Source of the DNA: Xanthobacter sp. NM-25
GTDB lineage: Bacteria; Pseudomonadota; Alphaproteobacteria; Rhizobiales; Xanthobacteraceae
Reading direction: 5' to 3'
Length of the DNA stretch: 64,000 nt
NCBI RefSeq assembly: GCF_022138605.1
Contig: NZ_JACBFS010000001.1
Location: 248,001 to 312,000 of the forward strand
Of the stretch, positions 51,081 through 60,401 are shown piece by piece (position 1 is the first letter of the stretch; each line of letters opens with the position of its first letter). A model generated the notes under the pieces. The model had not been told where the DNA came from. It did no database searches and saw only the letters and a program-made list of their open reading frames with translations. Made by a program: the position numbers and the translations under genes.

Positions 51081-51632
51081 ATGAAATCGTCCGACACGTC
51101 CATCCTCATTGTCCCCGGCTGGAACGATTCCGATGCCGATCACTGGCAGAGCCGTTGGGAAAGCCGGCTGACCACCGCCACCCGCGTGCGCCAGGCGGAT
51201 TTCTCCCAGCCGAGCCGCACGGCCTGGACGCAGGCCGTGGTGGAGGCGGTGGCCGCGGCGCCGCGGCCGGTGGTGATCGTCGCCCACTCGCTCGGCGTCA
51301 CCACCCTCGCCCATGCCGCGCCCCTGCTGCCGGCCGGCAAGGTCGTGGGGGCCTTCCTGGTGGCACCGCCGGACCTGGAGGCCGAGCCGCGCAACCCGCT
51401 GTTCGCCAGCTTCGTCCCCATGCCGCGCCAGCCCCTGCCCTTTCCCAGCGTTGTGGTAGCGAGCCGCACCGACCCCTATTGCAGCTACGAGGCGGCCGAA
51501 AAGTTGGCTGCAGCCTGGGGCGGCGAGCTGGTGGATGCCGGCGATGCCGGCCACATCAATGGCGGTGCCGGATTCGGCCCCTGGCCGGAAGGCTCCATGC
51601 GGTTCATGGGCTTGCTGCAATCCCTCCGCTAG
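51081..51632 (+). CDS. RBBP9/YdeN-type alpha/beta hydrolase
   Basis: A 183-residue small serine hydrolase of the RBBP9/YdeN family. SILIVPGWNDSDADHWQSRWE is the family's N-terminal signature; VIVAHSLGV gives the nucleophile Ser, ASRTDPYCSYE the Asp and DAGDAGHINGGAGFGPWPEG the catalytic His and conserved tail. Length is normal. The start at ATG 51081 is chosen from homology; an in-frame extension to 50973 is not conserved in type. Substrate unknown. Confidence 0.9.
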   Translation: MKSSDTSILIVPGWNDSDADHWQSRWESRLTTATRVRQADFSQPSRTAWTQAVVEAVAAAPRPVVIVAHSLGVTTLAHAAPLLPAGKVVGAFLVAPPDLEAEPRNPLFASFVPMPRQPLPFPSVVVASRTDPYCSYEAAEKLAAAWGGELVDAGDAGHINGGAGFGPWPEGSMRFMGLLQSLR

Positions 51633-51727
51633 GCGCGGCGGCGTTAACAACCTTTTAACCGTTTTTGTGGACCGCGCCCGCGTTTGCCGCTACCTCTTGC
51701 GCCATTGGACAGCGAGCAGGAGCCGTC

Positions 51728-52441
51728 ATGCGGGCACCAGAGGCCATGGTCGACAATCCGAAGGCCCCCGCCACGCCCGACCACCCCTCACGCCACCCGT
51801 CGAACGGCCTGCGTGCCGCACCCGCCGTGCTGCGCACCGGCATGCTGTTGATGAGCCTTGCGCTCGCCGCATGCCAGACCGACGGAGCCGGGATGTCCGC
51901 CAACGGCGCGCTTGCCTTCGACTCCATCGACGGACCGCCCAAGGCCACGTTCGACAAGCTAGTGGGCCACTTGTCCGATGAGGCCCAGAGCCGGCAGGTG
52001 AAGGTGGCCTCACGGGAGGACCAGGGCGCCTATCGCGTCAAGGGCTACCTGTCCATGCACGTGGAACGGGGCAAGGCGAGCTGCGCCTATGCCTGGGATG
52101 TCTACGACCCCGGCAAGACCCGTGTGGTGCGCATCACCGGCGAGGAAAAGGGCGCGTCGACAAAGGGTTCCGCCAATTGGTCGGCGTGTGACGACGCGGT
52201 TCTGGCCCGCATCGCCGATCGCTCGATGGCCGATTTCGCGCAGGCGCTCGGCGTCGGAGGCAGCACCGCCCCGGCGGCCCAGCCGGCGCCGGTGGAAACC
52301 GCCGCGACAGCCGCGCCGGCGGCAACGGGTGCCGACGCGGCACCGGCAGCGTCGGCCGCCACAGCCACCGGGCCGGTGGCTGATGCAACCGCAGCGCTGG
52401 CCCCTTCCTCACCGGCCGCACTTGCCTATGCAGCTCAGTGA
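51728..52441 (+). CDS. Putative lipoprotein of unknown function
   Basis: A 237-residue protein. After a 33-residue lead, a hydrophobic stretch ends in a lipobox: LLMSLALAAC followed by QTDG. The middle (about residues 75-165) has FDKLVGHLSDEAQSRQVKVASREDQGAYRVKGYLSMHVERGKASCAYAWDVYD and looks like a small beta-rich domain. The last 65 residues are Ala/Pro/Thr-rich and disordered. AGGAG sits 6 bases before ATG 51728. Lies about 85 bases before prs; the family is not one I can name. Confidence 0.78.
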   Translation: MRAPEAMVDNPKAPATPDHPSRHPSNGLRAAPAVLRTGMLLMSLALAACQTDGAGMSANGALAFDSIDGPPKATFDKLVGHLSDEAQSRQVKVASREDQGAYRVKGYLSMHVERGKASCAYAWDVYDPGKTRVVRITGEEKGASTKGSANWSACDDAVLARIADRSMADFAQALGVGGSTAPAAQPAPVETAATAAPAATGADAAPAASAATATGPVADATAALAPSSPAALAYAAQ

Positions 52442-52526
52442 ACTGGACCTTTACAAGGTCCGAACGAGGCGCCTATCAGAGCGTCCCAAGCCTTGAGAGA
52501 CCCGCAACGCCGGGGCGGAGCGTCAG

Positions 52527-53480
52527 ATGTCAGCGGAAAATGGTCCTATGAAGCTCGTCGCGGGCAATTCCAACCGCGCGCTCGCGGAAGCTATTGCCGC
52601 CTATCTCGCGACCCCCCTCACCAAAGCGGTGGTGCGGCGCTTCGCGGACATGGAGATCTTCGTCGAGATCCAGGAAAACGTGCGCGGCCAGGACGTGTTC
52701 GTCCTCCAGTCCACCTCGTTCCCCACCAATGATCACCTGATGGAGCTGTTGATCATCATCGACGCGCTCCGCCGCGCCTCGGCCAAGCGCATCACCGCGG
52801 TGCTGCCGTATTTCGGCTACGCCCGCCAGGATCGCAAACCCGGCCCGCGCACCCCCATTTCCGCCAAGCTGGTCGCCAATCTCATCACCCACGCCGGCGC
52901 TGACCGCGTGATGACCCTCGACCTCCACGCCGGGCAGATCCAGGGCTTCTTCGACATCCCCACCGACAATCTCTATTCCGCCCCGGTGATGGTGCGCGAC
53001 ATCAAGGAGCGGTTCGAGCTCTCCAACCTCATGGTGGTGTCGCCCGACGTAGGCGGCGTGGTGCGCGCCCGCGCCCTGGCCAAGCGCATCGACGCCCAGC
53101 TCGCCATCGTCGACAAGCGCCGCGAGCGCCCCGGCGAGAGCGAGGTGATGAACGTCATCGGTAATGTGGAAGGCCGCTCCTGCATCCTGGTGGACGACAT
53201 CGTGGATTCCGGCGGCACCCTGGTGAACGCCGCCGAGGCGCTGCTCGCGCGTGGAGCCAAGGAAGTCACCGCCTACATCACCCATGGCGTGCTCTCCGGC
53301 GGCGCGGTGGCCCGCATCACCGCATCCAAGCTCAAGGAATTGGTGATCACCGATTCCATCCTGCCGACCGAAGCGGTCCGGGTGGCCCGCAACATCCGCG
53401 TGCTCTCCATCGCCGGCCTCATCGGCGAGGCGGTGGCGCGGACCGCCCATGAGGAATCGGTCTCCAGCCTGTTCGACTGA
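52527..53480 (+). CDS. prs: Ribose-phosphate pyrophosphokinase
   Basis: Makes PRPP from ribose 5-phosphate and ATP, for nucleotides, His, Trp and NAD. 317 residues, class I. Motifs: KLVAGNSNRALAEAIA, QSTSFPTNDHLMELLIIIDALRRASAKRITAVLPYFGYARQDRK (the ATP-binding flexible loop), TLDLHAGQIQGFFDIPTDNLY (metal-binding), and the PRPP loop LVDDIVDSGGTLVNAAEAL. ATG 52527 has GGAG 6 bases upstream; the internal ATG 52548 is the alternative. A strong terminator follows. Confidence 0.97.
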   Translation: MSAENGPMKLVAGNSNRALAEAIAAYLATPLTKAVVRRFADMEIFVEIQENVRGQDVFVLQSTSFPTNDHLMELLIIIDALRRASAKRITAVLPYFGYARQDRKPGPRTPISAKLVANLITHAGADRVMTLDLHAGQIQGFFDIPTDNLYSAPVMVRDIKERFELSNLMVVSPDVGGVVRARALAKRIDAQLAIVDKRRERPGESEVMNVIGNVEGRSCILVDDIVDSGGTLVNAAEALLARGAKEVTAYITHGVLSGGAVARITASKLKELVITDSILPTEAVRVARNIRVLSIAGLIGEAVARTAHEESVSSLFD

Positions 53481-53512
53481 GCCGACGACACCGCGCAAGG
53501 CTGCCCCACGCT

Positions 53513-53544
53513 AAACCTCCGCCCTCCGGCGGAGGTTTTCTTTT
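53513..53544 (+). terminator. Rho-independent terminator of prs
   Basis: CCTCCGCC (53516-53523) pairs with GGCGGAGG (53528-53535) around a CTCC loop; flanking AAA and TTTTCTTTT complete an intrinsic terminator, usable in both directions. Confidence 0.92.
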
Positions 53545-53577
53545 GTCCGCGCCTCTCCGATGCGACGCGGCAGCGGC

Positions 53578-54513
53578 TCAGCCCGCTTCCGCCCAGGGCG
53601 CGGCGGCCAGGCGCGCGGCCAGGAAATCCACCACCACCGTGACCCGCGCCGGCTTCAGGCCACCCGGAGGCAGCAGAATGCTGAGATCCACGTCCGGCAT
53701 CGACCAGCCGGACAATGCCCGTTCGAGCCGACCAGCCGCCAGATCCTGCCACACCATGAATTCCGGCTGCACGGCGATGCCCTGCCCCGCCAGCAGCATG
53801 GGCGTCAGCGCGTCGGCATTGTTGGCGCGCAGCGGCCCCGAAGGCGTCACCGTCTCGACCTCGCCGGCGGCATTCACGAAGCGCCAGCGGTCCGGGGCGG
53901 GCAGATAGGCATAGCCCAGGCAGCGATAGCTGTTCAGATCGCGGGGATGCTCCGGCCGCCCGGCGCGGGCGAAATAGGCCGGGGCCCCCACCAGCATGCG
54001 CCGTACGGTGCAGATGCGCCGCATCTTCAGGCTTGAGGCCGGCAGGCTGGCAATGCGCAGTGCCAGATCGAACCCGTCCGCCAACAGGTCCACCTGCGCA
54101 TCGGCCAGATGCAGGTCGATGGAGAGCTTGGGAAAGATCTCCAGCAACTCCGGCAACAGCGGCGCCACGTGGCGCAGGCCGAACGACATGGGAGCCGCCA
54201 GCCGCACCACCCCCTGCGGCTCCACGGATTGGGAGAGGGCCTCGGCCTCCGCCGCCTCCGCTTCCGCCAGCAGTCGCCCGGCGCTCACCGCAGCGGCCCG
54301 CCCGGCGGCGGTCAGCGAGAGATGGCGCGCGGTGCGGTTCAGCAGGCGGGTGCCAAGCCGCAGTTCCAGGCGGCCGATGGCCTTGGAAACCGTCCCCTTG
54401 GAGAGGTTGAGATCGGCCGCGGCGCGGGCGAACGAGCCCACTTCGACAACCTTGGCGAAGATCGCCCAGGCTTCGAGATCCGGCAGGCGCTGTGGGATAG
54501 AAATGGAAACCAT
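53578..54513 (-). CDS. LysR-family regulator, divergent from the pirin gene
   Basis: A 311-residue regulator. LPDLEAWAIFAKVVEVGSFARAAADLNLSKGTVSKAIGRLELRLGTRLLNRTARHLSLT is the winged helix of the CrgA/PA-type LysR branch; VRLAAPMSFGLRHVAPLLPELL begins the effector domain. It starts at ATG 54513; a GTG at 54543 would add ten residues. It diverges from the pirin gene with a gap of about 120 bases and likely controls it, a common arrangement for LysR and pirin genes. Confidence 0.9.
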   Translation of the reverse strand: MVSISIPQRLPDLEAWAIFAKVVEVGSFARAAADLNLSKGTVSKAIGRLELRLGTRLLNRTARHLSLTAAGRAAAVSAGRLLAEAEAAEAEALSQSVEPQGVVRLAAPMSFGLRHVAPLLPELLEIFPKLSIDLHLADAQVDLLADGFDLALRIASLPASSLKMRRICTVRRMLVGAPAYFARAGRPEHPRDLNSYRCLGYAYLPAPDRWRFVNAAGEVETVTPSGPLRANNADALTPMLLAGQGIAVQPEFMVWQDLAAGRLERALSGWSMPDVDLSILLPPGGLKPARVTVVVDFLAARLAAAPWAEAG

Positions 54514-54635
54514 GGGTTTCGATTGTTTCCACTTTTGGCCCACGAGATCAATGCCATATTCCCTCCATGTCCAACGGGACCGGAAGCGCTGCCCGCGCCC
54601 TTGTGCGGGAACGCCGGCCGGGAGGAGTTCACCCC

Positions 54636-55337
54636 ATGATCGACCTGCGTCCCTTCTCGCGTCTCGGCGGCGCCGACCACGGCTGGCTCGATACGAAGCA
54701 CCATTTCTCGTTCGCGGATTATTTCGACCCCAACCGCGTGCACTGGGGCAATCTGCGGGTGTGGAACGATGACGACATCGCCCCTGGCACCGGCTTCCCG
54801 CTGCATCCCCACCGCGACATGGAGATCATCACCTATGTGCGCGAAGGGGCCATCACCCACCAGGATGACCATGGCAATCGCGGCCGCACCGAGGCCGGCG
54901 ATGTGCAGGTCATGAGCGCCGGCACGGGCATTCGCCACTCGGAGTATAATCTGGAGAAAGGTCCCACCAAGATCTTCCAGATCTGGATCATCCCCGAGAC
55001 CCGCGGCGGCGCGCCGCGATGGGACGCCCGGCCCTTCCCGAAGGGCGAGCGCTCCGGCCGGTTCGTCACTCTGGCGAGCGGCCGCGACGGCGACGCCGAC
55101 GACGCCCTGATGATCCGCGCCGACGCGCGCCTCGTGGCCGCCACCCTCAAGGCCGGCGAGAGCGCGGTCTATGAGCCGGAGGCCGGCCGCCACCTTTATC
55201 TGGTGCCCGCCCGCGGATCTGTGGAGGTCAACGGCACGCCGGTGGCGGAGCGGGATGGCGCCGCCATCCGTGACGAGGCGCGGATCGAGGTGAAGGCGCT
55301 TGAGGATGCGGAAGTCATCCTGGTGGACGCCGCCTGA
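54636..55337 (+). CDS. Pirin family protein
   Basis: A 233-residue bicupin of the pirin/YhhW type; some members are quercetin 2,3-dioxygenases. FPLHPHRDMEIITYVREGAITHQDDHGNRG carries the metal-binding His residues, followed by VMSAGTGIRHSEYN with the His/Glu pair and the second, degenerate cupin. ATG 54636 has GGAGGAG 8 bases upstream. Its substrate here is unknown. It faces the LysR gene and ends before a strong shared hairpin. Confidence 0.9.
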   Translation: MIDLRPFSRLGGADHGWLDTKHHFSFADYFDPNRVHWGNLRVWNDDDIAPGTGFPLHPHRDMEIITYVREGAITHQDDHGNRGRTEAGDVQVMSAGTGIRHSEYNLEKGPTKIFQIWIIPETRGGAPRWDARPFPKGERSGRFVTLASGRDGDADDALMIRADARLVAATLKAGESAVYEPEAGRHLYLVPARGSVEVNGTPVAERDGAAIRDEARIEVKALEDAEVILVDAA

Positions 55338-55359
55338 CGACCTGCGAAAGACCCACACA

Positions 55360-55394
55360 CAAAAACGGCCGGTGAGTGATCTCACCGGCCGTTC
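55360..55394. terminator. Bidirectional terminator between the pirin gene and dctA
   Basis: A perfect 12-bp stem ACGGCCGGTGAG (55365-55376) with CTCACCGGCCGT (55381-55392) and TGAT loop. A-rich on the left (T-run for the minus strand) serves dctA; it also closes the pirin unit. Confidence 0.9.
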
Positions 55395-55432
55395 GTCGTG
55401 AACGCGAACCGTCTCCCGCAGGCCGATCCCTC

Positions 55433-56773
55433 TCAGTCCTCCGGACCGTCGGCGGTGGCGAGGGCCAGCTGGTCCGTGGCATCGGGTATCCGGCCCGACA
55501 ACGCCGCGTTCAGCTGGTCGCGATCCAGGTCCTTCTCCCAGCCCGCCACCACGATGGTGGCCACCGCATTGCCGACGAAATTGGTGAGTGCGCGGCATTC
55601 CGACATGAAGCGATCAATGCCGAGAATCAGCGCCATGCCTTCCACCGGCACCGAGGGCACCACCGAAAGGGTGGCGGCCAGGGTGATGAAGCCGGCACCG
55701 GTGATGCCCGCCGCGCCCTTGGACGACAGCATGGCCACCAGCAGCAGCAGCAGCTGATCCCAGAGCGACAGCTGGATGCCCACCGCCTGGGCGATGAACA
55801 GCGAGGCCAGCGTCATATAGATGTTGGTGCCATCGAGGTTGAACGAATAGCCGGTGGGAATGACAAGCCCCACCACCGACTTACCGCAGCCGGCCCGCTC
55901 CATCTTCTCCATAAGGCTCGGCAGCGCCGCCTCGGAAGAAGAGGTGCCCAGCACCAGCAGCAGCTCCTCGCGGATGTAGCGCAGCAGCGCGAAGATGGAG
56001 AAGCCGTTGTAGCGCGCCACCAGCCCCAGCACGCCCACCACGAAAATGATGGAGGTGAAGTAGAACGTGGCGATCAGGAAGGCGAGATTCGCCACCGAGC
56101 CGATGCCGTACTTGCCGATGGTGAAGGCCATGGCGCCAAACGCGCCGATGGGCGCCGCCTTCATCAAGATCGCCACCAGCCGGAACATGGCCTGGGCCGC
56201 CGACTGCAGCACCGTCATGACCGGCTCGCCGCGCTCACCGATGCCGCCAAGCGCGATGCCGAACAGCACCGAGAAGAACAGCACCTGCAGGATGTCGCCC
56301 GAGGCCAGCGCGCTCACCGGCGTGTTGGGGATGATGCCCATCAGGAAGCCGATGATGGACTGGTCGTGGGCCTTGGCGGCGTAGCCGGCCACCGCCTTGT
56401 GGTCGAGGGTCGCCGGATCGATGTTGAGGCCGGCGCCGGGTTGAATCGTATTGCCGACGATCAGGCCGATGATCAGCGCCAGGGTGGAGAAGGTGAGGAA
56501 GTAGATCATGGCCTTGCCGGCCACGCGCCCCACCTTGCCGAGATCGCGCATACCGGCGATGCCGGTCACCACCGTCAGGAAGATGACCGGCGCGATGACC
56601 ATCTTCACCAGCTTGATGAAGGCGTCGCCCAGCGGCTTCATGTCCGCGCCGAGGCTTGGATAGAAGTGGCCGAGCAGAATGCCCGCGCCGATGGCGACGA
56701 GGACCTGCACATAGAGATGCTGATGGAGCCTGCGGGGCGCAGCAGGCGCCGCCGCCGGGAGCACTGGGGCCAT
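55433..56773 (-). CDS. dctA: C4-dicarboxylate transport protein (DAACS family)
   Basis: Imports succinate, fumarate and malate with cations across the inner membrane. The 446-residue protein has the glutamate-transporter-like fold: LYVQVLVAIGAGILLGHFYP, the Ser-rich hairpin LGTSSSEAALPSLM, the TGYSFNLDGTNIYM motif and the C-terminal GIDRFMSECRALTNFVGNAVATIVVA. ATG 56773 has GGAGGA 8 bases upstream. It is transcribed away from dctB-dctD, with a sigma-54 promoter sequence about 110 bases before the start. Confidence 0.95.
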   Translation of the reverse strand: MAPVLPAAAPAAPRRLHQHLYVQVLVAIGAGILLGHFYPSLGADMKPLGDAFIKLVKMVIAPVIFLTVVTGIAGMRDLGKVGRVAGKAMIYFLTFSTLALIIGLIVGNTIQPGAGLNIDPATLDHKAVAGYAAKAHDQSIIGFLMGIIPNTPVSALASGDILQVLFFSVLFGIALGGIGERGEPVMTVLQSAAQAMFRLVAILMKAAPIGAFGAMAFTIGKYGIGSVANLAFLIATFYFTSIIFVVGVLGLVARYNGFSIFALLRYIREELLLVLGTSSSEAALPSLMEKMERAGCGKSVVGLVIPTGYSFNLDGTNIYMTLASLFIAQAVGIQLSLWDQLLLLLVAMLSSKGAAGITGAGFITLAATLSVVPSVPVEGMALILGIDRFMSECRALTNFVGNAVATIVVAGWEKDLDRDQLNAALSGRIPDATDQLALATADGPED

Positions 56774-56882
56774 GGACCGTTTCCTCCGCCAGCCGCGTCG
56801 CACCTCTTATGTCGGGGGGCGTCGCAGCAGGATGGGTTGCGCAACGCTCGCGGGGGGGATTGCCTGCGAGCACCGCGCTTTC

Positions 56883-56897
56883 GCAAGCCCCATGCCA
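56883..56897 (-). promoter_or_regulatory. Sigma-54 promoter of dctA
   Basis: On the minus strand TGGCATGGGGCTTGC (56897 to 56883) fits the sigma-54 consensus TGGCAC-N5-TTGC, with GG and GC at the required spacing. It lies about 110 bases before the dctA start, as expected for a gene activated by DctD. Confidence 0.8.
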
Positions 56898-56981
56898 TGC
56901 GCCGGCCGGTGGCGCGCCACCGATAAGCCATTGAAAAAACGTTAACACCGCGAGGGTGGCGCCAGCAGCCTCGACTTTTCG

Positions 56982-57029
56982 TGTGGCCTGCCGCACAACT
57001 CGCCCCTCCTGCCGTGCGGAAATCCGCAC
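56982..57029. promoter_or_regulatory. Pair of DctD-type upstream activator dyads
   Basis: GTGCGGAAATCCGCAC (57014-57029) is a perfect dyad; TGTGGCCTGCCGCACA (56982-56997) is a weaker version. Their centres are exactly 32 bases apart, three helical turns, and lie about 95-135 bases upstream of the sigma-54 promoter. That fits the tandem DctD sites known in rhizobial dctA promoters; assignment to DctD is inference. Confidence 0.7.
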
Positions 57030-57049
57030 ATTTTGGATGTGCCCACGTG

Positions 57050-58921
57050 ATGTTCTTTCGGTTTCGATCCGCCGGGCACGCCCTGGCCGCGCCGGGCACG
57101 GGCCGGGCCAGCCGGTGGACGCGCCTGCGCCCGGCGCTCGGCTTCATCGCGGTAGCGCTGGTGGCGCTGGTGGGCCTCGACCGGCTGGCGGTCTATGGGG
57201 CCGAGCGCCTGGCGCTGGCGCGGGTGCACGGGGAAGGCGTCTTCGCCGCCGACCTGCGCGTGGCCGCACTGCGGGCGGAGATCGAGAAGCAGCGCACCCT
57301 GCCGGTGGTGCTGGCGCAGGATCCGGACGTGCATGCGGCCCTGGACCACGGCGACGCCGCCAGCATCCAGGCCCTCGACAACAAGCTGCGGGCCCTCGCC
57401 ACCGCCACCCGCACCGGCGTCATCTACCTGCTCGATCCCCACGGGCTGTGCATCTCGGCCAGCAATGCCGGCACCCCCATGAGCTTCGTGGGTTCGGATT
57501 ATTCCTTCCGCCCCTATTTCGTGCGGGCCATGGCCGAGGGGGCGGCGGAGCATTTCGCCTTCGGCACCGTGAGCCTTCATCCCGGCCTCTACCTGACCCG
57601 GCGGGTGGACGGACCCGACGGCCCTCTCGGGGTGCTGGTGGTGAAGGCCGAGTTCGACGAGATGGAGAACGACTGGCGGCGGCTGCCCCTGCCGGCCCCC
57701 ACCTTCGTGACCGACAACCATTCCATCGTCCTCATCACCAGCGAGCCGGCCTGGCGGTTCAGAGCACTGGGGCCGCTCGCCCCGGCGGAGAAAGCGGCGC
57801 TGCGCAACAGCCTCCAGTTCGGCGAGGCGCCGCTGGATCCGCTCCCCCTGCAGCCAGGCCCCGAGGGCGCCGACACCGTGCGCACCACCCTGCCCGGCGC
57901 CCGCACGGCCCAGACCTTCGTGGAAACCGAGGCGGCGGTGCCCACCACCGGCTGGACCCTGCACGTGCTCTCCCCCACCGCGCCGGCGCTGGCCCTCGCC
58001 GCCACCGCCACCCGCTCGCTGGCGCTGCTGCTGGGCGTGGTCGGCTTCGGCACCGCCGGCCTGGTCCTCACCCGGCGCCACCAGCTCAAGGGAGAGAAGG
58101 CCCGGGGCGCCGCGGCCCGCCGGGAGCTAGAGGAACGGGTGGCCACCCGCACCGCCGAGCTGCAGGATGCCAACGAGCAGCTGCGCGCCGAAATGGCTGA
58201 GCGGCGCCGCGCCCGCATCGCCCTGGAGGTGCTCCAGGACGAGCTGGCCCAGGCCTCAAAGCTGGCGGTGCTGGGCCAGATCGCCGCCAGCATCGCCCAT
58301 GAGGTGAACCAGCCTCTGGCGGCCATCCGCGTGTTCGCCGACAACGCCGGCACCTTTCTCGACCAGCACCAGCCCGACGCCGCCCGGGCCAATCTCACCA
58401 CCATCGCCGCCCTCACCGAGCGCATCGGCACCATCACCCAGGAGCTGCGCGCCTTCGCCCGCAAGCGCGCCCGCGACGTGGGGCCGGTGGAGGTGGAGGC
58501 GGCCATCAACGGAGCCCTGCTGCTCATGGGCTACCGCCTGCGCCAGCAGGACATCAGCTTGAGCGTGAAGGTGAACCCGCCCGAGCTTCAGGTGCGCGCC
58601 GATCGCGCCCGGCTGGAGCAGGTGTTCGTCAATCTCCTGCAGAATGCCGCCGAGGCGCTCACCGGACAGCCGCACGGCAACATCCACATCAGCGCCGGGC
58701 GGGTGGGCGGCGATGTGCGCATCGTGGTGGCGGACGACGGCGCGGGCCTGCCCGCGGAAGTGATGGAAGCGCTGTTCCTGCCTTTCACCACCACCAAGCC
58801 CAATGGGCTCGGGCTGGGCCTAGTGATCTGCCAGGACATCATCCGCGAATTCGGCGGCGCCATCACCGTTGAAAACGACCACGGCGCCCGCTTCACCCTC
58901 ACCCTGCCGGAGGCCCGCTAA
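57050..58921 (+). CDS. dctB: C4-dicarboxylate sensor histidine kinase
   Basis: Senses C4-dicarboxylates in the periplasm and phosphorylates DctD. 623 residues: first membrane helix at about residues 25-50, periplasmic PDC sensor with TRTGVIYLLDPHGLCISASNAGTPMSFVGSDYSFRPYF (dicarboxylate-binding domain), second helix near residue 315, a coiled coil, then the kinase core with H box SIAHEVNQPLAAIRVFADNA (His about 417), N box FVNLLQNAAEAL and G boxes VADDGAGLP and GLGLGLVICQDI. ATG 57050 (or GTG 57047) is the likely start. Its stop overlaps the dctD start by one base. Confidence 0.94.
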   Translation: MFFRFRSAGHALAAPGTGRASRWTRLRPALGFIAVALVALVGLDRLAVYGAERLALARVHGEGVFAADLRVAALRAEIEKQRTLPVVLAQDPDVHAALDHGDAASIQALDNKLRALATATRTGVIYLLDPHGLCISASNAGTPMSFVGSDYSFRPYFVRAMAEGAAEHFAFGTVSLHPGLYLTRRVDGPDGPLGVLVVKAEFDEMENDWRRLPLPAPTFVTDNHSIVLITSEPAWRFRALGPLAPAEKAALRNSLQFGEAPLDPLPLQPGPEGADTVRTTLPGARTAQTFVETEAAVPTTGWTLHVLSPTAPALALAATATRSLALLLGVVGFGTAGLVLTRRHQLKGEKARGAAARRELEERVATRTAELQDANEQLRAEMAERRRARIALEVLQDELAQASKLAVLGQIAASIAHEVNQPLAAIRVFADNAGTFLDQHQPDAARANLTTIAALTERIGTITQELRAFARKRARDVGPVEVEAAINGALLLMGYRLRQQDISLSVKVNPPELQVRADRARLEQVFVNLLQNAAEALTGQPHGNIHISAGRVGGDVRIVVADDGAGLPAEVMEALFLPFTTTKPNGLGLGLVICQDIIREFGGAITVENDHGARFTLTLPEAR

Positions 58922-60264
58922 TGGACGTCGCCTTCATCGATGACGACGAGGTGCTGCGGGCGGCCAATGTCCAGGCGCTGATGCTGGCGGGCCTCACGGT
59001 AGCGGCCTATGGCTCGGCCGAGGCGGCACTGGCCGAGCTCGATGCGGATTTCCCCGGCGTGGTGGTGAGCGACGTGCGGATGCCGCGCATGGACGGGCTC
59101 ACTTTGTTCCAGAAGCTGAAGCGCCTGGATGGCGACCTGCCGGTGATCCTCATCACCGGCCATGGCGACATCGCCATGGCGGTGGAGGCGATGCGCGAGG
59201 GCGCCTATGACTTCGTCGCCAAGCCCTACCCCATGGAGCGGCTGCTGAGCGCTGTGCGCCATGCCCTCGAAAAGCGGCGTCTGGTGCTGGAGAACCGCGA
59301 ACTGAGGCGACAGGCAGAGGCGGCCAGCGCCGACCTGCCGCTGCTCGGCATCGGTCCGGCCATGGACCGGCTGCGGCAGGTGCTGCGCCAGCTCGCCGAC
59401 GCGGATGTCGATGTCCTGGTGGAAGGCGAAACCGGCACCGGCAAGGAAGTGGTGGCGCACACGCTGCACCGCTGGAGCCGGCGTGCCGGCCAGCATCTGG
59501 TGGCGGTGAATTGCGGCGCCCTGCCCGAGGCGATGATCGAGAGCGAATTGTTCGGACACGAGGCCGGCGCCTTCACCGGCGCGGTGAAGAAGCGTGTGGG
59601 GCGCATCGAGCACGCCAGTGGCGGCACCTTGTTCCTGGACGAGATCGAGGCCATGTCGCCGGCGCTGCAGGTGAAGCTGCTGCGGGTGCTGGAGGCGCGC
59701 GAGGTGCAGCCGCTCGGCACCAATGAGATCCGGCCGGTGAACCTGCGGGTGGTGGCGGCATCGAAGGTCGACCTGATCGACCTGGTGCGGAAGGGGGATT
59801 TCCGGGAGGATCTCTATTACCGCCTGCACGTGGCGGCCGTGCACGTGCCGCCCCTGCGCGAGCGGCGGGAGGATCTGCCGGTGCTGTTCGGCCATTTCCT
59901 CGGCCAGGCGGCCCAGCGCTTCGGTCGCGAGCCGCCGGCGCTCACGGCGGCGGTGCGTCACCATCTGGACACCCACAGTTGGCCCGGCAATGTGCGCGAG
60001 CTGGCTCATTTCGCCGAGCGCGTGGCCCTCGGCCTGCCCGGTCCGCGCAGCGCCCCACCGCCGGCGGACGCAGACCTCGCCAGTCCGTTGCCCTTGCCGG
60101 AGCGCGTGGAGGCATTCGAGGCGGCGGAGATCCGCGCCGCCCTGTCGGCCACCCGGGGCGACGTGCAGGCGGCGGTGCGCACCCTCGGGATTCCACGCAA
60201 GACGTTCTATGACAAGCTGCGCCGGCATGACATCGACCAGGCCAGCTACCGGCACGACCGCTGA
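58921..60264 (+). CDS. dctD: Sigma-54-dependent response regulator for C4-dicarboxylate transport
   Basis: Activates dctA transcription with sigma-54. 447 residues: receiver domain with phospho-acceptor Asp51 (VVVSDVRMPRMDG), AAA+ domain with Walker A GETGTGKE, the sigma-54 contact loop EAGAFTGAVK, Walker B GGTLFLDEI and the arginine-finger region, and a C-terminal Fis-type HTH (RGDVQAAVRTLGIPRKTFYDKLRRH). Translationally coupled with dctB (TAATG). The dctB-dctD unit faces dctA across the shared control region. Confidence 0.95.
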   Translation: MDVAFIDDDEVLRAANVQALMLAGLTVAAYGSAEAALAELDADFPGVVVSDVRMPRMDGLTLFQKLKRLDGDLPVILITGHGDIAMAVEAMREGAYDFVAKPYPMERLLSAVRHALEKRRLVLENRELRRQAEAASADLPLLGIGPAMDRLRQVLRQLADADVDVLVEGETGTGKEVVAHTLHRWSRRAGQHLVAVNCGALPEAMIESELFGHEAGAFTGAVKKRVGRIEHASGGTLFLDEIEAMSPALQVKLLRVLEAREVQPLGTNEIRPVNLRVVAASKVDLIDLVRKGDFREDLYYRLHVAAVHVPPLRERREDLPVLFGHFLGQAAQRFGREPPALTAAVRHHLDTHSWPGNVRELAHFAERVALGLPGPRSAPPPADADLASPLPLPERVEAFEAAEIRAALSATRGDVQAAVRTLGIPRKTFYDKLRRHDIDQASYRHDR

Positions 60265-60401
60265 CGGCACCTGGGCCGGTGGCACGCCCGGCCCAGGTTC
60301 GAGCGGCATTTCGAGCCAGGTGGATAGCGGCGCGGCGACGAGACGGCGCTCATTCCATGCGCGAGCGCCTTTTCACGGCTGTCCGGACCACCCGAAAGGC
60401 C

